A stretch of DNA of 15,767 nt from NCBI GenBank assembly GCA_934655875.1, contig CAKUHB010000043.1:1-15767 (forward strand), read 5' to 3'. Numbering within the stretch: the stretch's first letter is position 1; every line of letters begins with the position of its first letter. Source of the stretch: an uncultured Oscillospiraceae bacterium (GTDB lineage: Bacteria > Bacillota > Clostridia > Oscillospirales > Oscillospiraceae). The notes below the pieces were generated by a model. That model worked only from the letters and a program-made list of their open reading frames with translations. It did not search any database and was not told where the DNA came from. The position numbers and the translations under genes are program-made. This document shows positions 1-7,066 of this stretch, piece after piece.

Positions 1-178
1 GCGGTGCGCCGCGTCATTTTTCCTTGAAATACGTCAGTATTCCTGCGAAAAAATGTCTTGCGCAACGCAAAAATCCCTCGCTGCCGGTCACATCATGAGT
101 TTTCAGATACACCCTAATTCAAAGACACTCGTCGACAAATTTGATGCCTGCGTTTACGGGCCCCGCGACCCCAGCACT
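1..178. other. Gene-free left edge, possible dispersed intergenic sequence
   Basis: I find no convincing coding region here. The open frames on either strand have no ribosome binding site and no family resemblance. The style of the sequence resembles repeated intergenic DNA that I remember from clostridial genomes, but only one copy lies in this window, so repetition cannot be shown. It runs directly into the hairpin repeat that starts at 179. It may be the downstream flank of a gene to the left of the window. Confidence 0.3.
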
Positions 179-240
179 CTTTTCTCCCCTGTCTTTTCTC
201 TTGCGAGAGAAAAGACAGGGCCGTCGGAGACACTCCGGAT
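179..240 (+). repeat. Hairpin repeat, copy 1
   Basis: A 62-nt unit whose centre is a 15-bp perfect inverted repeat (187-201 with 206-220, arm CCCTGTCTTTTCTCT, loop TGCG), followed by GGCCGTCGGAGACAC and TCCGGAT. A nearly identical copy lies in reverse orientation at 10396-10458, differing by about three small changes, two of them in the loop and one a single-base indel near the end. There is no open frame and no U-tract placed to make it a normal terminator. It is probably a non-coding palindromic repeat of the REP/MITE kind. It sits just upstream of the acetyltransferase promoter. Confidence 0.8.
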
Positions 241-263
241 GGGTGGATTTTTCCGTCCAACTC

Positions 264-272
264 TGCTAAAAT
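264..272 (+). promoter_or_regulatory. Candidate extended -10 promoter for the GNAT gene
   Basis: TGC followed by TAAAAT (267-272) has the extended -10 form used by SigA when the -35 is poor; I see no good -35 about 17 nt upstream. The start codon at 305 follows after a short leader. The element lies only 24 nt past the hairpin repeat, so the repeat is outside the transcript if this promoter is used. Confidence 0.35.
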
Positions 273-304
273 AATCATCAGGAGAAAATCAAAAGGAGCC
301 ATAT

Positions 305-760
305 ATGCTGACCTATCATAAAACCACAGAAGACGAAAAATACGCAATTACCGCGTGGAACTATACCGGAGACTACGCGATCTATAATTCCACGCCCTAT
401 GAAGAGCAGAAGCAGGCGCAGCGCGGCTTTGCCAGTCCGGAAAACAATTTTTATTCCTTCTATGACGGCGAAACGCTCGTCGGCTTTATCAATCTGTCGG
501 AGGAGCAGGCCGAGGTCTTTTTCGGCATCGGCGTGCAGCCGGACTGCTGCGGCCTGGGCTACGGCCAGCAGATGACGAAGATCGCACGGGAACTCTCCCG
601 CAGCCTGTTTCCGGGCAAGCCCCTGTATCTCGAGGTGCGGACGTGGAACACCCGTGCGGTGCGCTGCTATGAAAAGGCGGGCTTCCGCATCTCCGGTGCG
701 CCGATCCGGCGGACGACCGGCCTCGGCGAGGGCAAATTTTATCACATGATCGCCGAATGA
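305..760 (+). CDS. GNAT-family N-acetyltransferase
   Basis: A 151-residue cytoplasmic protein of the GCN5-related acetyltransferase fold, expected to move an acetyl group from acetyl-CoA to an amine; the substrate cannot be read from the sequence. The acetyl-CoA loop (motif A) is seen as FFGIGVQP followed by CCGLGYGQQM (about residues 89-105), and the typical motif B region is LEVRTWNTRAVRCYEKAGF (about 118-136), where the N-x-x-A-x-x-x-Y-x-K-x-G-F pattern is a family hallmark. The length is normal for a single-domain member. AAGGAG at 293-298 sits 6 nt before the ATG. No clear terminator follows; only a small CCTGC/GCAGG hairpin at 828-839 without a T-run, so read-through towards 979 is possible. 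Confidence 0.88.
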   Translation: MLTYHKTTEDEKYAITAWNYTGDYAIYNSTPYEEQKQAQRGFASPENNFYSFYDGETLVGFINLSEEQAEVFFGIGVQPDCCGLGYGQQMTKIARELSRSLFPGKPLYLEVRTWNTRAVRCYEKAGFRISGAPIRRTTGLGEGKFYHMIAE

Positions 761-882
761 GCGGTGGGAACGGAAATTTTATGCACGTAGAACAGTCTGT
801 CATGGCCTATGGCGTCGAACAGGACCGCCTGCACGCAGGTGCTTGGAACATATACGGTGCAGTTTGATCGGTAATTCACAGA

Positions 883-898
883 AAATCTCCGGAGATTT
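883..898. promoter_or_regulatory. Perfect 16-bp palindrome, candidate operator
   Basis: AAATCTCC joined directly to GGAGATTT, a perfect palindrome ending 2 nt before a TTGACA -35 box. That position suits a repressor or activator site for the protease gene at 979. No regulator for it is recognisable in this window. Confidence 0.45.
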
Positions 899-900
899 AT

Positions 901-929
901 TTGACAGATATCGGCGGATATGGTACGCT
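901..929 (+). promoter_or_regulatory. Candidate SigA promoter of the SLH protease
   Basis: TTGACA (901-906) is a perfect -35. At 17-nt spacing comes TACGCT (924-929), a weak -10 with only three consensus bases. Transcription would start near 936, giving a leader of about 43 nt. A strong -35, weak -10 and adjoining palindrome suggest an activated or tightly regulated promoter, but this is inference. Confidence 0.4.
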
Positions 930-978
930 GATACTGAAAATATATCGCGAATATTCCTGAAAGACGGAGGAGAGAAGC

Positions 979-3753
979 ATGAAACACACTGCCTGCCGCA
1001 GGGCGATCGCCCTTGCGCTGATCCTTGTGATGCTGGCCGGTATCCTGCCGGTCACGGCGTCTGCCGCTGGGAATCCCCGGTTTGACGATGTCAGACCCGC
1101 CGACTGGTTCTATTCTTCGGTAGAGACCGTCTGCGGCAAGGGCCTGATGACCGGTACCACGACCCGGACGTTCCGCCCGGAGCTTCCGGTCACGCGTGGG
1201 ATGCTGGTCACGATCCTGTACCGGCTGGAAAACTACCCGAAAACGGCCTCCGGCAGTCCGTTCGCGGACGTTGCCGCCGGGTCTTACTATGAAAAGGCGA
1301 TCCGCTGGGCGGCTGCGAACAAGATCGTGACCGGCTATGACGCGGCACACTTTGGCCCGGACGACGCGCTCACGCGCGAGCAGCTGGCGGCGATCCTGTA
1401 CCGCTACGCGGAGGCCATGGGCTATGACGTGTCCTCCGGCCTGTCGCATACGCTCTATGCCGACGCGGCGGCAGTCTCCGGCTACGCGCAGAACGCTGTG
1501 GACTGGACAATTGCGGAGGGTTTTTTGAAAGGGAAGGACGGCTGGAAGCTCTGCCCGAAGGCTGCGGCTACCCGCGCGGAGATGGCTGCAATTCTGACGC
1601 GCTTCTGCGCCTACGCTGAACGGCAGACAGCCGCACGCTGTCAGGCGCTTCTGCTCGCCGCGGCATCCCGCCCGGATGAGCAGCCGGATGCCGGCCTTTC
1701 CATCCGCTTTGACCGGGCAGAGACCATCACAACCCAGCCGTCCGTTACGCTGACCGGCAGCTATGTGTCCGACGCGGATGTTGCATCCATCACCTATACG
1801 CTTACTGGCGTGTATTCCGATTTTCTGGACGAGACCGGCGACGTGACCTATGCCGACGGCCGGTGGGAGATCGCAGATCTTCGCATCGTCCCCGACAGCA
1901 GCACGCTTACGCTCACCATCACCGATACCGACGGCAATACCGCGTCGGCCACCGGCAGCGTCTATTATGACCTCGGCGAGCTGGTCGACCCGGAGCTGGT
2001 CGAGATCGCGCAGGACGAAGAGACCGGCCTGATCTTTGCCAGCAACATTCTGCTCGTCTATTTTGCCGACGAAGCCAGCGACGCAGATAAGGCCGCCGTC
2101 GCCCAATCCGTCAGCGGCGCCGTCGTCGGGCAGGACAATTTCATGAACATGCAGCAGCTCATGGTCGAGCCGGTCACGCTGGAAGAGGCCAGCCGGATTT
2201 CGGATCAGCTGGAAGAAGACTTCCCGGAATCTGTGGAACTGGCGATGTTTGATCTGGTGTTTTCAGCGGATGATGATCCATTTAATGATCCGTGGATCGA
2301 TGAGTATGGCGGTGGCCCGGAAGGGTGGAATGACGAGAAACCTGAAGGCTCAAACTGGAGCTTTGAGACTATAGAGGCAAGCAGCGCATGGGAACTTTAT
2401 GGGTCGGAATTTAAGCCGGTTGGAGTTGGCATTATCGATAACGGCTTTAATGTAAAGCATGAGGAGTTACAGGGGAAAATCATGTTCCCGACAGCCAGCG
2501 CCGAAAAAAGGAATCGCGCAGACGATCATGGAACGCATATTGCCGGAACGATAGCAGCAACAGCAAACAATAAAAAAGGGATTACTGGTATTGCACATCA
2601 GGCAACCATTATCGCTTCACCGGTTTCGAGTGCGTCCTCCGATGTAACGCGGAGTTTGGAAGAACTTGTACAGGCCGGAGCGAGAGTGATCAACCTGTCT
2701 CAGGGCCTTTCTGGTACAATGGCAATCAGCATGCTTGCGAATAATTCATTTGAAGTTTGGACAAACATCAAATTGAAAACGGCCATAAGGTCGGCAAAAG
2801 CTGCCTGCTATACAATGTCTAAGCTGCTGGCAGATGGCTATGACTTTGTTGTGGTTCAATCCTCCGGAAATGGAACATTTGAAGGATATGCATGCGACGC
2901 TATTTTCAATGGCATGTTTGCAACGATCTGCGAAACATTCCATAAGCTGTATGGGTCAGTCTCGCTTGAACAGGTAATGGATCGTATCATGGTCGTTGGC
3001 AGTGTAAAACTGAATCCCGACTGGAGCTATACGCAGGCTATTGATTCAAATGCTGGCGGTGCAGTTTGCATATGCGCACCCGGGTGGGGTGTTTTGAGCT
3101 GTACATCCGGAACGAATGGGTATGAAACGATGCTTGGCACATCAATGGCTGCGCCGCATGTGGCGGCGGTTGCTGCGCTGACATGGTCGGCAAATGAATA
3201 CCTGACAGGCGCGCAGGTGAAGCAGATCCTGTGCTCGAACTATAACCGAATCGCAAAAGACAACACAGGTGAGAAATCAAAATACACCGGTGGTACGTTC
3301 CCAATCGTCAACGCACGTCTCTCCGTAAAAAAGGCGTTGGAAATGAAGTATGGTACGACGAAGAATTACCGCGCCACCATTGTGGAAGGTCCGACGGCGA
3401 AGGGCATGACTGCCACGTTTGTGTCCGCATATCCGTCGGATTACCGTGACGATCATATTGCGATCAACCTGACTTGGGGCAACAACCCCGGTGTATATCA
3501 AACGATGATCGCGGTGATCCATGCGAAAAAATCCTTCACCAAGAGCGTGATCGACGATGCGATCGCGACCTATCCGGATCGGTGGAAGGAAGAACTGGGC
3601 GAGCGTCCGGATACCATGCCGCTGGAGCAGTTCGCGCTCAATTCTTTCTCGTGGTCAGACGCCAAAGGCTATCCGATCTATGTTCTGCTCCTGAACATGG
3701 ATCGCGAATACAACGTCCTTGGCTACACCATCGTAAAGATCGAGCAGGCATAA
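979..3753 (+). CDS. Secreted SLH-domain subtilisin-like serine protease (peptidase S8)
   Basis: A 924-residue precursor. Residues 1-30 form a signal peptide (KHTACRR, hydrophobic core, ASAA). Three S-layer homology repeats follow (about 34-85, 94-145, 158-213), which bind secondary cell-wall polymer in this family, so the enzyme should be held on the cell surface. An Ig-like beta domain (about 240-330) and a propeptide-like segment (about 350-430) precede the S8 catalytic domain. Catalytic Asp487 lies in IIDNGF (usual DTG is DNG here), His517 in DDHGTHIAG, oxyanion Asn631 in QSSGNG, and Ser722 in GTSMAAPH. A tail of about 120 residues follows. GGAGGAG at 966-972, 6 nt before the ATG, supports the start. 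The catalytic part (about 2260-3330) is markedly poorer in GC (43-45% in lines I counted, against 67% in an SLH line), suggesting a domain acquired separately. Confidence 0.92.
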   Translation: MKHTACRRAIALALILVMLAGILPVTASAAGNPRFDDVRPADWFYSSVETVCGKGLMTGTTTRTFRPELPVTRGMLVTILYRLENYPKTASGSPFADVAAGSYYEKAIRWAAANKIVTGYDAAHFGPDDALTREQLAAILYRYAEAMGYDVSSGLSHTLYADAAAVSGYAQNAVDWTIAEGFLKGKDGWKLCPKAAATRAEMAAILTRFCAYAERQTAARCQALLLAAASRPDEQPDAGLSIRFDRAETITTQPSVTLTGSYVSDADVASITYTLTGVYSDFLDETGDVTYADGRWEIADLRIVPDSSTLTLTITDTDGNTASATGSVYYDLGELVDPELVEIAQDEETGLIFASNILLVYFADEASDADKAAVAQSVSGAVVGQDNFMNMQQLMVEPVTLEEASRISDQLEEDFPESVELAMFDLVFSADDDPFNDPWIDEYGGGPEGWNDEKPEGSNWSFETIEASSAWELYGSEFKPVGVGIIDNGFNVKHEELQGKIMFPTASAEKRNRADDHGTHIAGTIAATANNKKGITGIAHQATIIASPVSSASSDVTRSLEELVQAGARVINLSQGLSGTMAISMLANNSFEVWTNIKLKTAIRSAKAACYTMSKLLADGYDFVVVQSSGNGTFEGYACDAIFNGMFATICETFHKLYGSVSLEQVMDRIMVVGSVKLNPDWSYTQAIDSNAGGAVCICAPGWGVLSCTSGTNGYETMLGTSMAAPHVAAVAALTWSANEYLTGAQVKQILCSNYNRIAKDNTGEKSKYTGGTFPIVNARLSVKKALEMKYGTTKNYRATIVEGPTAKGMTATFVSAYPSDYRDDHIAINLTWGNNPGVYQTMIAVIHAKKSFTKSVIDDAIATYPDRWKEELGERPDTMPLEQFALNSFSWSDAKGYPIYVLLLNMDREYNVLGYTIVKIEQA

Positions 3754-3766
3754 CGCATGCGCCGGA

Positions 3767-3799
3767 AAAAGCACCGGGGTCAGTGACCCCGGTGCTTTT
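3767..3799. terminator. Bidirectional intrinsic terminator
   Basis: AAAAGCACCGGGGT and its complement ACCCCGGTGCTTTT form a strong GC-rich stem with a CAGTG loop, flanked by A and T runs on both sides. It serves the protease gene on the plus strand and yjdF on the minus strand. Unusually, the last YjdF codons and its TGA stop (3780-3782) lie inside the stem-loop. Confidence 0.85.
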
Positions 3800-4196
3800 C
3801 CTTTCGCTTCTGCTGTTTCAGGTCGAACTGCCGCTGCTGTTCGGCTTCCCGCTGCGCGCGGCTGGCCGCTTTGCGGGTCAGCTTGTGCGCCTCCCGCTGC
3901 AATTGCAGCGCCTGCTGCGACTTTGTTCCGATCCCCGCGTCTGCGGCCTGCCTGCGCAGCTCCCGCTGGACGCGCTTCGGATTGGCCGGCGCTTCCTTCA
4001 CGACCAGATCAACAGACGGACTGAACTTCAGCTGACCGTAATTTTTCAGCACGAAGGCCCAGACCTCATAGTCCTTTGGCTCTGCGCCGAACGTGACCTT
4101 GCAGACCGACAGCCTTCCCTGCTCGATCCGCTCGAAGACGCCCACCCAGAACGGGCCCTCAAAAAATACCGTCAGCTTTGTGATGCTTTTGTCCAT
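3780..4196 (-). CDS. yjdF: YjdF family protein (DUF2992)
   Basis: A 138-residue protein starting MDKSITKLTVFFEGPFWVG and carrying the family's aromatic N-terminal beta region (FFEGPFWVGVFER, VCKVTFGAEPKDYEVW). The second half is a basic, glutamine-rich helical tail with GIGTKSQQALQLQRE, typical of YjdF. The molecular function of the family is not established; its genes in Firmicutes are commonly preceded by an RNA that senses azaaromatic compounds. The open frame reaches further upstream, but AGGAGGG (complement of 4204-4210) sits 7 nt before this ATG, and the longer N-terminus would be translated from the structured leader. It lies 200 nt downstream of the uvrA-like gene on the same strand, with no strong promoter between them, so cotranscription is likely. 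Ends in a terminator stem. Confidence 0.85.
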   Translation of the reverse strand: MDKSITKLTVFFEGPFWVGVFERIEQGRLSVCKVTFGAEPKDYEVWAFVLKNYGQLKFSPSVDLVVKEAPANPKRVQRELRRQAADAGIGTKSQQALQLQREAHKLTRKAASRAQREAEQQRQFDLKQQKRKEKHRGH

Positions 4197-4217
4197 GCAA
4201 AATCCCTCCTGAAGCCT

Positions 4218-4242
4218 GGGAAGCTCTGATGCAGAGCTTCCC
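4218..4242 (-). promoter_or_regulatory. Hairpin next to the yjdF ribosome binding site
   Basis: GGGAAGCTCTG (4218-4228) and CAGAGCTTCCC (4232-4242) form a perfect 11-bp stem with a 3-nt loop. It ends 7 nt upstream of the Shine-Dalgarno sequence of yjdF. There is no U-tract after it on the minus strand, so a plain terminator is unlikely. A role as expression platform of the leader RNA, acting on translation start, is plausible but unproven. Confidence 0.5.
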
Positions 4243-4249
4243 GGAATGG

Positions 4250-4367
4250 GACAGAAATGGACGACCCGGAGGGGAGGGTTACTTACCTGCACCGCAGGAT
4301 GCAGACGGCTGGGCTACCTACCAGCTCTGGCATATCCATGGGATATGCGTTGCGTTTTTATTCTGTC
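4250..4367 (-). promoter_or_regulatory. Candidate yjdF (azaaromatic-sensing) riboswitch
   Basis: On the minus strand this leader shows a closed multi-stem fold. A 7-bp closing stem GACAGAA/TTCTGTC (complements of 4361-4367 and 4250-4256) encloses a perfect hairpin at 4330-4348 (GCATATCC arm), a stem pairing 4321-4329 with 4302-4312, and a small CCTGC/GCAGG hairpin (4286-4298). A purine-rich GGTAAGTAACCC follows (complement of 4276-4287). The position before yjdF is where the yjdF RNA motif is usually found. I did not match the sequence to the Rfam consensus (RF01764), so the class is inferred from gene context plus visible structure. Confidence 0.55.
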
Positions 4368-4368
4368 T

Positions 4369-4396
4369 CTATACAGCGCATCGCTGCGCGATATAG
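4369..4396 (-). other. Stem-loop just after the uvrA-like gene
   Basis: CTATA-GCGCA...TGCGC-TATAG forms an interrupted dyad that starts one base past the stop codon of the uvrA-like gene. It has no U-tract on the minus strand, so it may be an mRNA 3' stabiliser or weak terminator rather than a true intrinsic terminator. Confidence 0.35.
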
Positions 4397-6880
4397 CTAT
4401 AAATAGCGGCCCGTGATGCTGGCGGGATCTGACCGGATCTCGTCCGGCGTGCCGCAGGCCACAATGCGCCCGCCCGCGTCTCCGCCGCCCGGCCCCATGT
4501 CGATCACGTAGTCGGCATTGCGGATGACGTCCAGATCGTGCTCGATGACAAGGACGGTCGCACCGCTTGCCAGAAGCGCCTGAAAGACACCGAGCAGCAC
4601 GCGCACGTCCAGCGGGTGCAGGCCGATCGACGGCTCGTCGAAGACGAAGATGGAATCCGCCTGCGTCCTGCCGATCTCGCTTGCAAGCTTCAGCCTTTGC
4701 GCTTCGCCGCCGGAAAGACCGGGCGTCTGCTCGCCAAGCGTCAGATAGCCGAGTCCCAGCTGCCGCAGCACGTTCAGCTTCTGCGCGACCGCCTTCTGCT
4801 CCTTGCAGAAGGCCGCGGCGGCGTTCACGTCCATAGCCATCAGCTCCGGCAGGGAGACGGACTGCCCGTCCTTGTTCGTCAACTTCACGTCATATGCGCT
4901 TCTCGCGTAGCGTGAGCCGCGGCAGTCCGGGCAGGGGATATCCACATCCGGCAGAAACTGCACGTCAAGGCTCACCACGCCCGTTCCATCGCAGCCGGGA
5001 CAGCGCAGAGAGCCGGTATTATAGGAAAAATCGCTGGCTTTGCAGCCCGTTTCCTTTGCGCGGGGTGCTTTCGCATACAGCTTGCGCAGCTCGTCGTGGA
5101 CGCCCGCGTAGGTCGCGACGGTGGAGCGGACGTTGATCCCGATGGGCGTCGCGTCGATCAGCTTCACGTGCGCGATGCCGTCTGCATCGATCGAACGGAT
5201 ATGCGCGGGCAGGGGACTGCCGCCGATCTTCGCTTCCAGCGCGGGGACAAGACTTTCCAGCACCATCGTCGTCTTGCCGGAGCCGGACACGCCGGTGACG
5301 ACGGTCAGCCGGCCCTTCGGAATGTCTACCTCCAAAGGCTTCACGGTGTGAATCTGAGAGGTGGACAGATGGATCGTTCCGTTTGCAAACAGCGCTTCTT
5401 TGGCCGCGCAGCTTCTCAGCTTCGTTTCGGCCTTGCCGGACAGGAACGGCCCGATCTGCGAAGCCGGATTTTCCTCAATCGCGGGGATCGTTCCCTCGGC
5501 GATCACATGGCCGCCTTTGGCCCCCGCTTCCGGGCCCATTTCGATGATCCAGTCGGCTTCCTTCAGGATCTGCGTGTCATGATCGACCAGAATCACAGAG
5601 TTGCCGTCGGCGACCAGATCGTGCATGACCCCGGTCAGGCCGACAATATTGGACGGATGCAGGCCGATGGACGGTTCATCCAGCACATACAGAACGCCCG
5701 TCGTGCGGTTGCGCACGGCGCGCGCCAGCTGCATCCGCTGCCGCTCGCCTGTGGAGAGCGTCGACGCTGCGCGGTCGAGCGTCAGATATCCAAGCCCCAG
5801 ATCGAGCAGCCGCTTCGCCGTGCCGGTAAACGCTTCGCAGATGCTCTGCGCCATCGGGCGCATGTCCTCCGGCAGGCTCGCCGGCACGCCCTGCACCCAG
5901 TCGTTCAGATCGCTGAGCGTCATCGTGCAGGCTTCGTCCAGCGAGATCCCCCGCAGCTTCGGCGCGCGGGCGGCCGCGGACAGGCGCGTGCCATGGCAGT
6001 CCGGGCAAAGCTCCTCCTTTAAAAACCGTTCGACCCGCTTCATGCCCTTCTCGTCCTTGACCTTGGCAAGGGCGTTTTCCACGGTGTAGACGGCGTTGTA
6101 ATACGTAAAATCCAGTTCGGCAAAATCGTTGGAGCCGGCCTTTTTTGCGTGATAGAGGATATGCTTCTTCACAGCCGGGCCGTGGTAGACGATCCTCTTT
6201 TCTTCTGCGGTCAAATCGCGAAACGGCACGTCGGTGCGCACGCCCATCGCGCGGCACACGTCCGTCATGAGCGACCACATCAGGCTGTTCCACGGCGCGA
6301 CCGCACCCTCGTCGATGGTGAGTGTGTCATCCGGCACAAGGCTTGCCATATTGACCGTGCGGACGCTTCCCGTGCCGCCGCACCTCTGGCAGGCGCCCTG
6401 GGAATTGAACGCCAGCTCCTCGGCGGACGGCGCGTAAAAATGCGCGCCGCATTCCGGGCAGACCAGCTCCTTTCCCGCGGCGACGGCCAGCGACGGCTCC
6501 AGATCATGCCCGTTGGGGCAGCGGTGGCTGGCAAGGCGGGAATACATGAGACGCAGGCTGTTCAGCAGCTCCGTCCCCGTGCCGAACGTGCTGCGGATGC
6601 CCGGCACGCCGGGCCGCTGGTGCAGCGCCAGCGCGGCGGGGACATACAGCACCTCGTCCACGCAGGCCTTGGCCGCCTGCGTCATCCGGCGGCGCGTGTA
6701 GGTGGACAGCGCTTCGAGATACCGGCGCGATCCCTCGGCATACAACACGCCCAGCGCAAGCGACGATTTGCCCGAGCCGGACACGCCTGCGATGCCGACG
6801 ATCTTCCCAAGCGGGATATCGACGTCTATATTTTTGAGGTTGTGGACCTTCGCGCCACGGATCAGCATTTTATCGGTCAT
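4397..6880 (-). CDS. Class II UvrA-like ABC ATPase (UvrA2/DrrC type)
   Basis: An 827-residue cytoplasmic protein with the duplicated ABC ATPase layout of the excinuclease subunit UvrA: Walker A GVSGSGKS (about 32-39), signature STLSTGERQRMQLA with YVLDEPSIGLHP, a second Walker A GVSGSGKT and second signature LSGGEAQRLKLA with FVFDEPSIGLHP. Zinc-binding cysteine pairs CPECG, CQRCGGTG, CPDCHG, CPGCDGTG and CPDCRG are present. UvrA proper is about 940 residues; here the chain passes directly from RCPNGHDLEPS to LVCPECGAHF, so the roughly 100-residue UvrB-binding region is absent. This is the class II pattern, linked in known members to tolerance of DNA-binding drugs rather than core repair. I prefer this start (MTDKMLIRGAK) for family length; the ribosome site AAGGA is 13 nt away, and a start at 6907 without a visible site is possible. 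Shares a divergent intergenic region with blaI. Confidence 0.88.
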   Translation of the reverse strand: MTDKMLIRGAKVHNLKNIDVDIPLGKIVGIAGVSGSGKSSLALGVLYAEGSRRYLEALSTYTRRRMTQAAKACVDEVLYVPAALALHQRPGVPGIRSTFGTGTELLNSLRLMYSRLASHRCPNGHDLEPSLAVAAGKELVCPECGAHFYAPSAEELAFNSQGACQRCGGTGSVRTVNMASLVPDDTLTIDEGAVAPWNSLMWSLMTDVCRAMGVRTDVPFRDLTAEEKRIVYHGPAVKKHILYHAKKAGSNDFAELDFTYYNAVYTVENALAKVKDEKGMKRVERFLKEELCPDCHGTRLSAAARAPKLRGISLDEACTMTLSDLNDWVQGVPASLPEDMRPMAQSICEAFTGTAKRLLDLGLGYLTLDRAASTLSTGERQRMQLARAVRNRTTGVLYVLDEPSIGLHPSNIVGLTGVMHDLVADGNSVILVDHDTQILKEADWIIEMGPEAGAKGGHVIAEGTIPAIEENPASQIGPFLSGKAETKLRSCAAKEALFANGTIHLSTSQIHTVKPLEVDIPKGRLTVVTGVSGSGKTTMVLESLVPALEAKIGGSPLPAHIRSIDADGIAHVKLIDATPIGINVRSTVATYAGVHDELRKLYAKAPRAKETGCKASDFSYNTGSLRCPGCDGTGVVSLDVQFLPDVDIPCPDCRGSRYARSAYDVKLTNKDGQSVSLPELMAMDVNAAAAFCKEQKAVAQKLNVLRQLGLGYLTLGEQTPGLSGGEAQRLKLASEIGRTQADSIFVFDEPSIGLHPLDVRVLLGVFQALLASGATVLVIEHDLDVIRNADYVIDMGPGGGDAGGRIVACGTPDEIRSDPASITGRYL

Positions 6881-6918
6881 TGTTTTCTTCAAGTCCTTCC
6901 GGGACATATGGTTTTTTT

Positions 6919-6947
6919 ATTTTACACGAACCGCGCCGCAATTGCAA
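6919..6947 (-). promoter_or_regulatory. Candidate SigA promoter of the uvrA-like gene
   Basis: Read on the minus strand: TTGCAA, 17 nt, TAAAAT. Transcription would start near 6912, about 32 nt before the chosen start codon. The -35 overlaps the palindrome GCAATTGC (6939-6946). The BlaI-type dyads begin about 30 bp upstream, so control by the divergent repressor is possible but not positioned as direct blocking. Confidence 0.5.
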
Positions 6948-6975
6948 TCGGCTCTGCGGCACAGAAATTTTTTAG

Positions 6976-7051
6976 AATAAGACGCCAGTAGTATTGACAA
7001 AACCATAAGACCGCAGTATTATGAACGCGTAGCTACGACTAGAGTCTTATG
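6976..7051 (+). promoter_or_regulatory. Three regularly spaced operator-like dyads for the BlaI-type repressor
   Basis: Three related 20-bp sites start at 6976, 7004 and 7032, exactly 28 bp apart. Site 1 AATAAGAC-N4-GTAGTATT, site 2 CATAAGAC-N4-GTATTATG, and site 3 the same motif inverted, whose complement reads CATAAGAC-N4-GTCGTAGC. Site 1 overlaps the -35, site 2 fills the spacer and -10, and site 3 lies in the 5' leader up to the ribosome binding site. BlaI/MecI repressors bind dyads over their own promoters as dimers, so autoregulation is the natural reading. Confidence 0.65.
6994..7022 (+). promoter_or_regulatory. SigA promoter of the blaI-blaR operon
   Basis: TTGACA (6994-6999), 17 nt, TATTAT (7017-7022): a near-consensus promoter. 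Its boxes are covered by operator-like dyads 1 and 2, which fits strong promoter, strong repression logic. Predicted start of transcription is near 7029. Confidence 0.8.
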
Positions 7052-7066
7052 AAAAGAGGGATACCC

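Noticed and set aside
53..347. Short open frames on both strands at the left edge
   Set aside because: They cross the hairpin repeat and lack ribosome sites.
742..2106. A 454-codon open frame on the minus strand
   Set aside because: It is the antisense of the SLH and Ig-like coding region, lacks a ribosome site and family motifs, and has the arginine/glycine-rich makeup of a GC-rich shadow frame.
3474..4229. A 251-codon plus-strand frame across the end of the protease gene and yjdF
   Set aside because: It would cross a strong terminator and run antisense to yjdF; no recognisable domain.
5096..6022. Plus-strand open frames opposite the uvrA-like gene
   Set aside because: The minus-strand reading has complete ABC and zinc motifs; the plus frames have none and no ribosome site.
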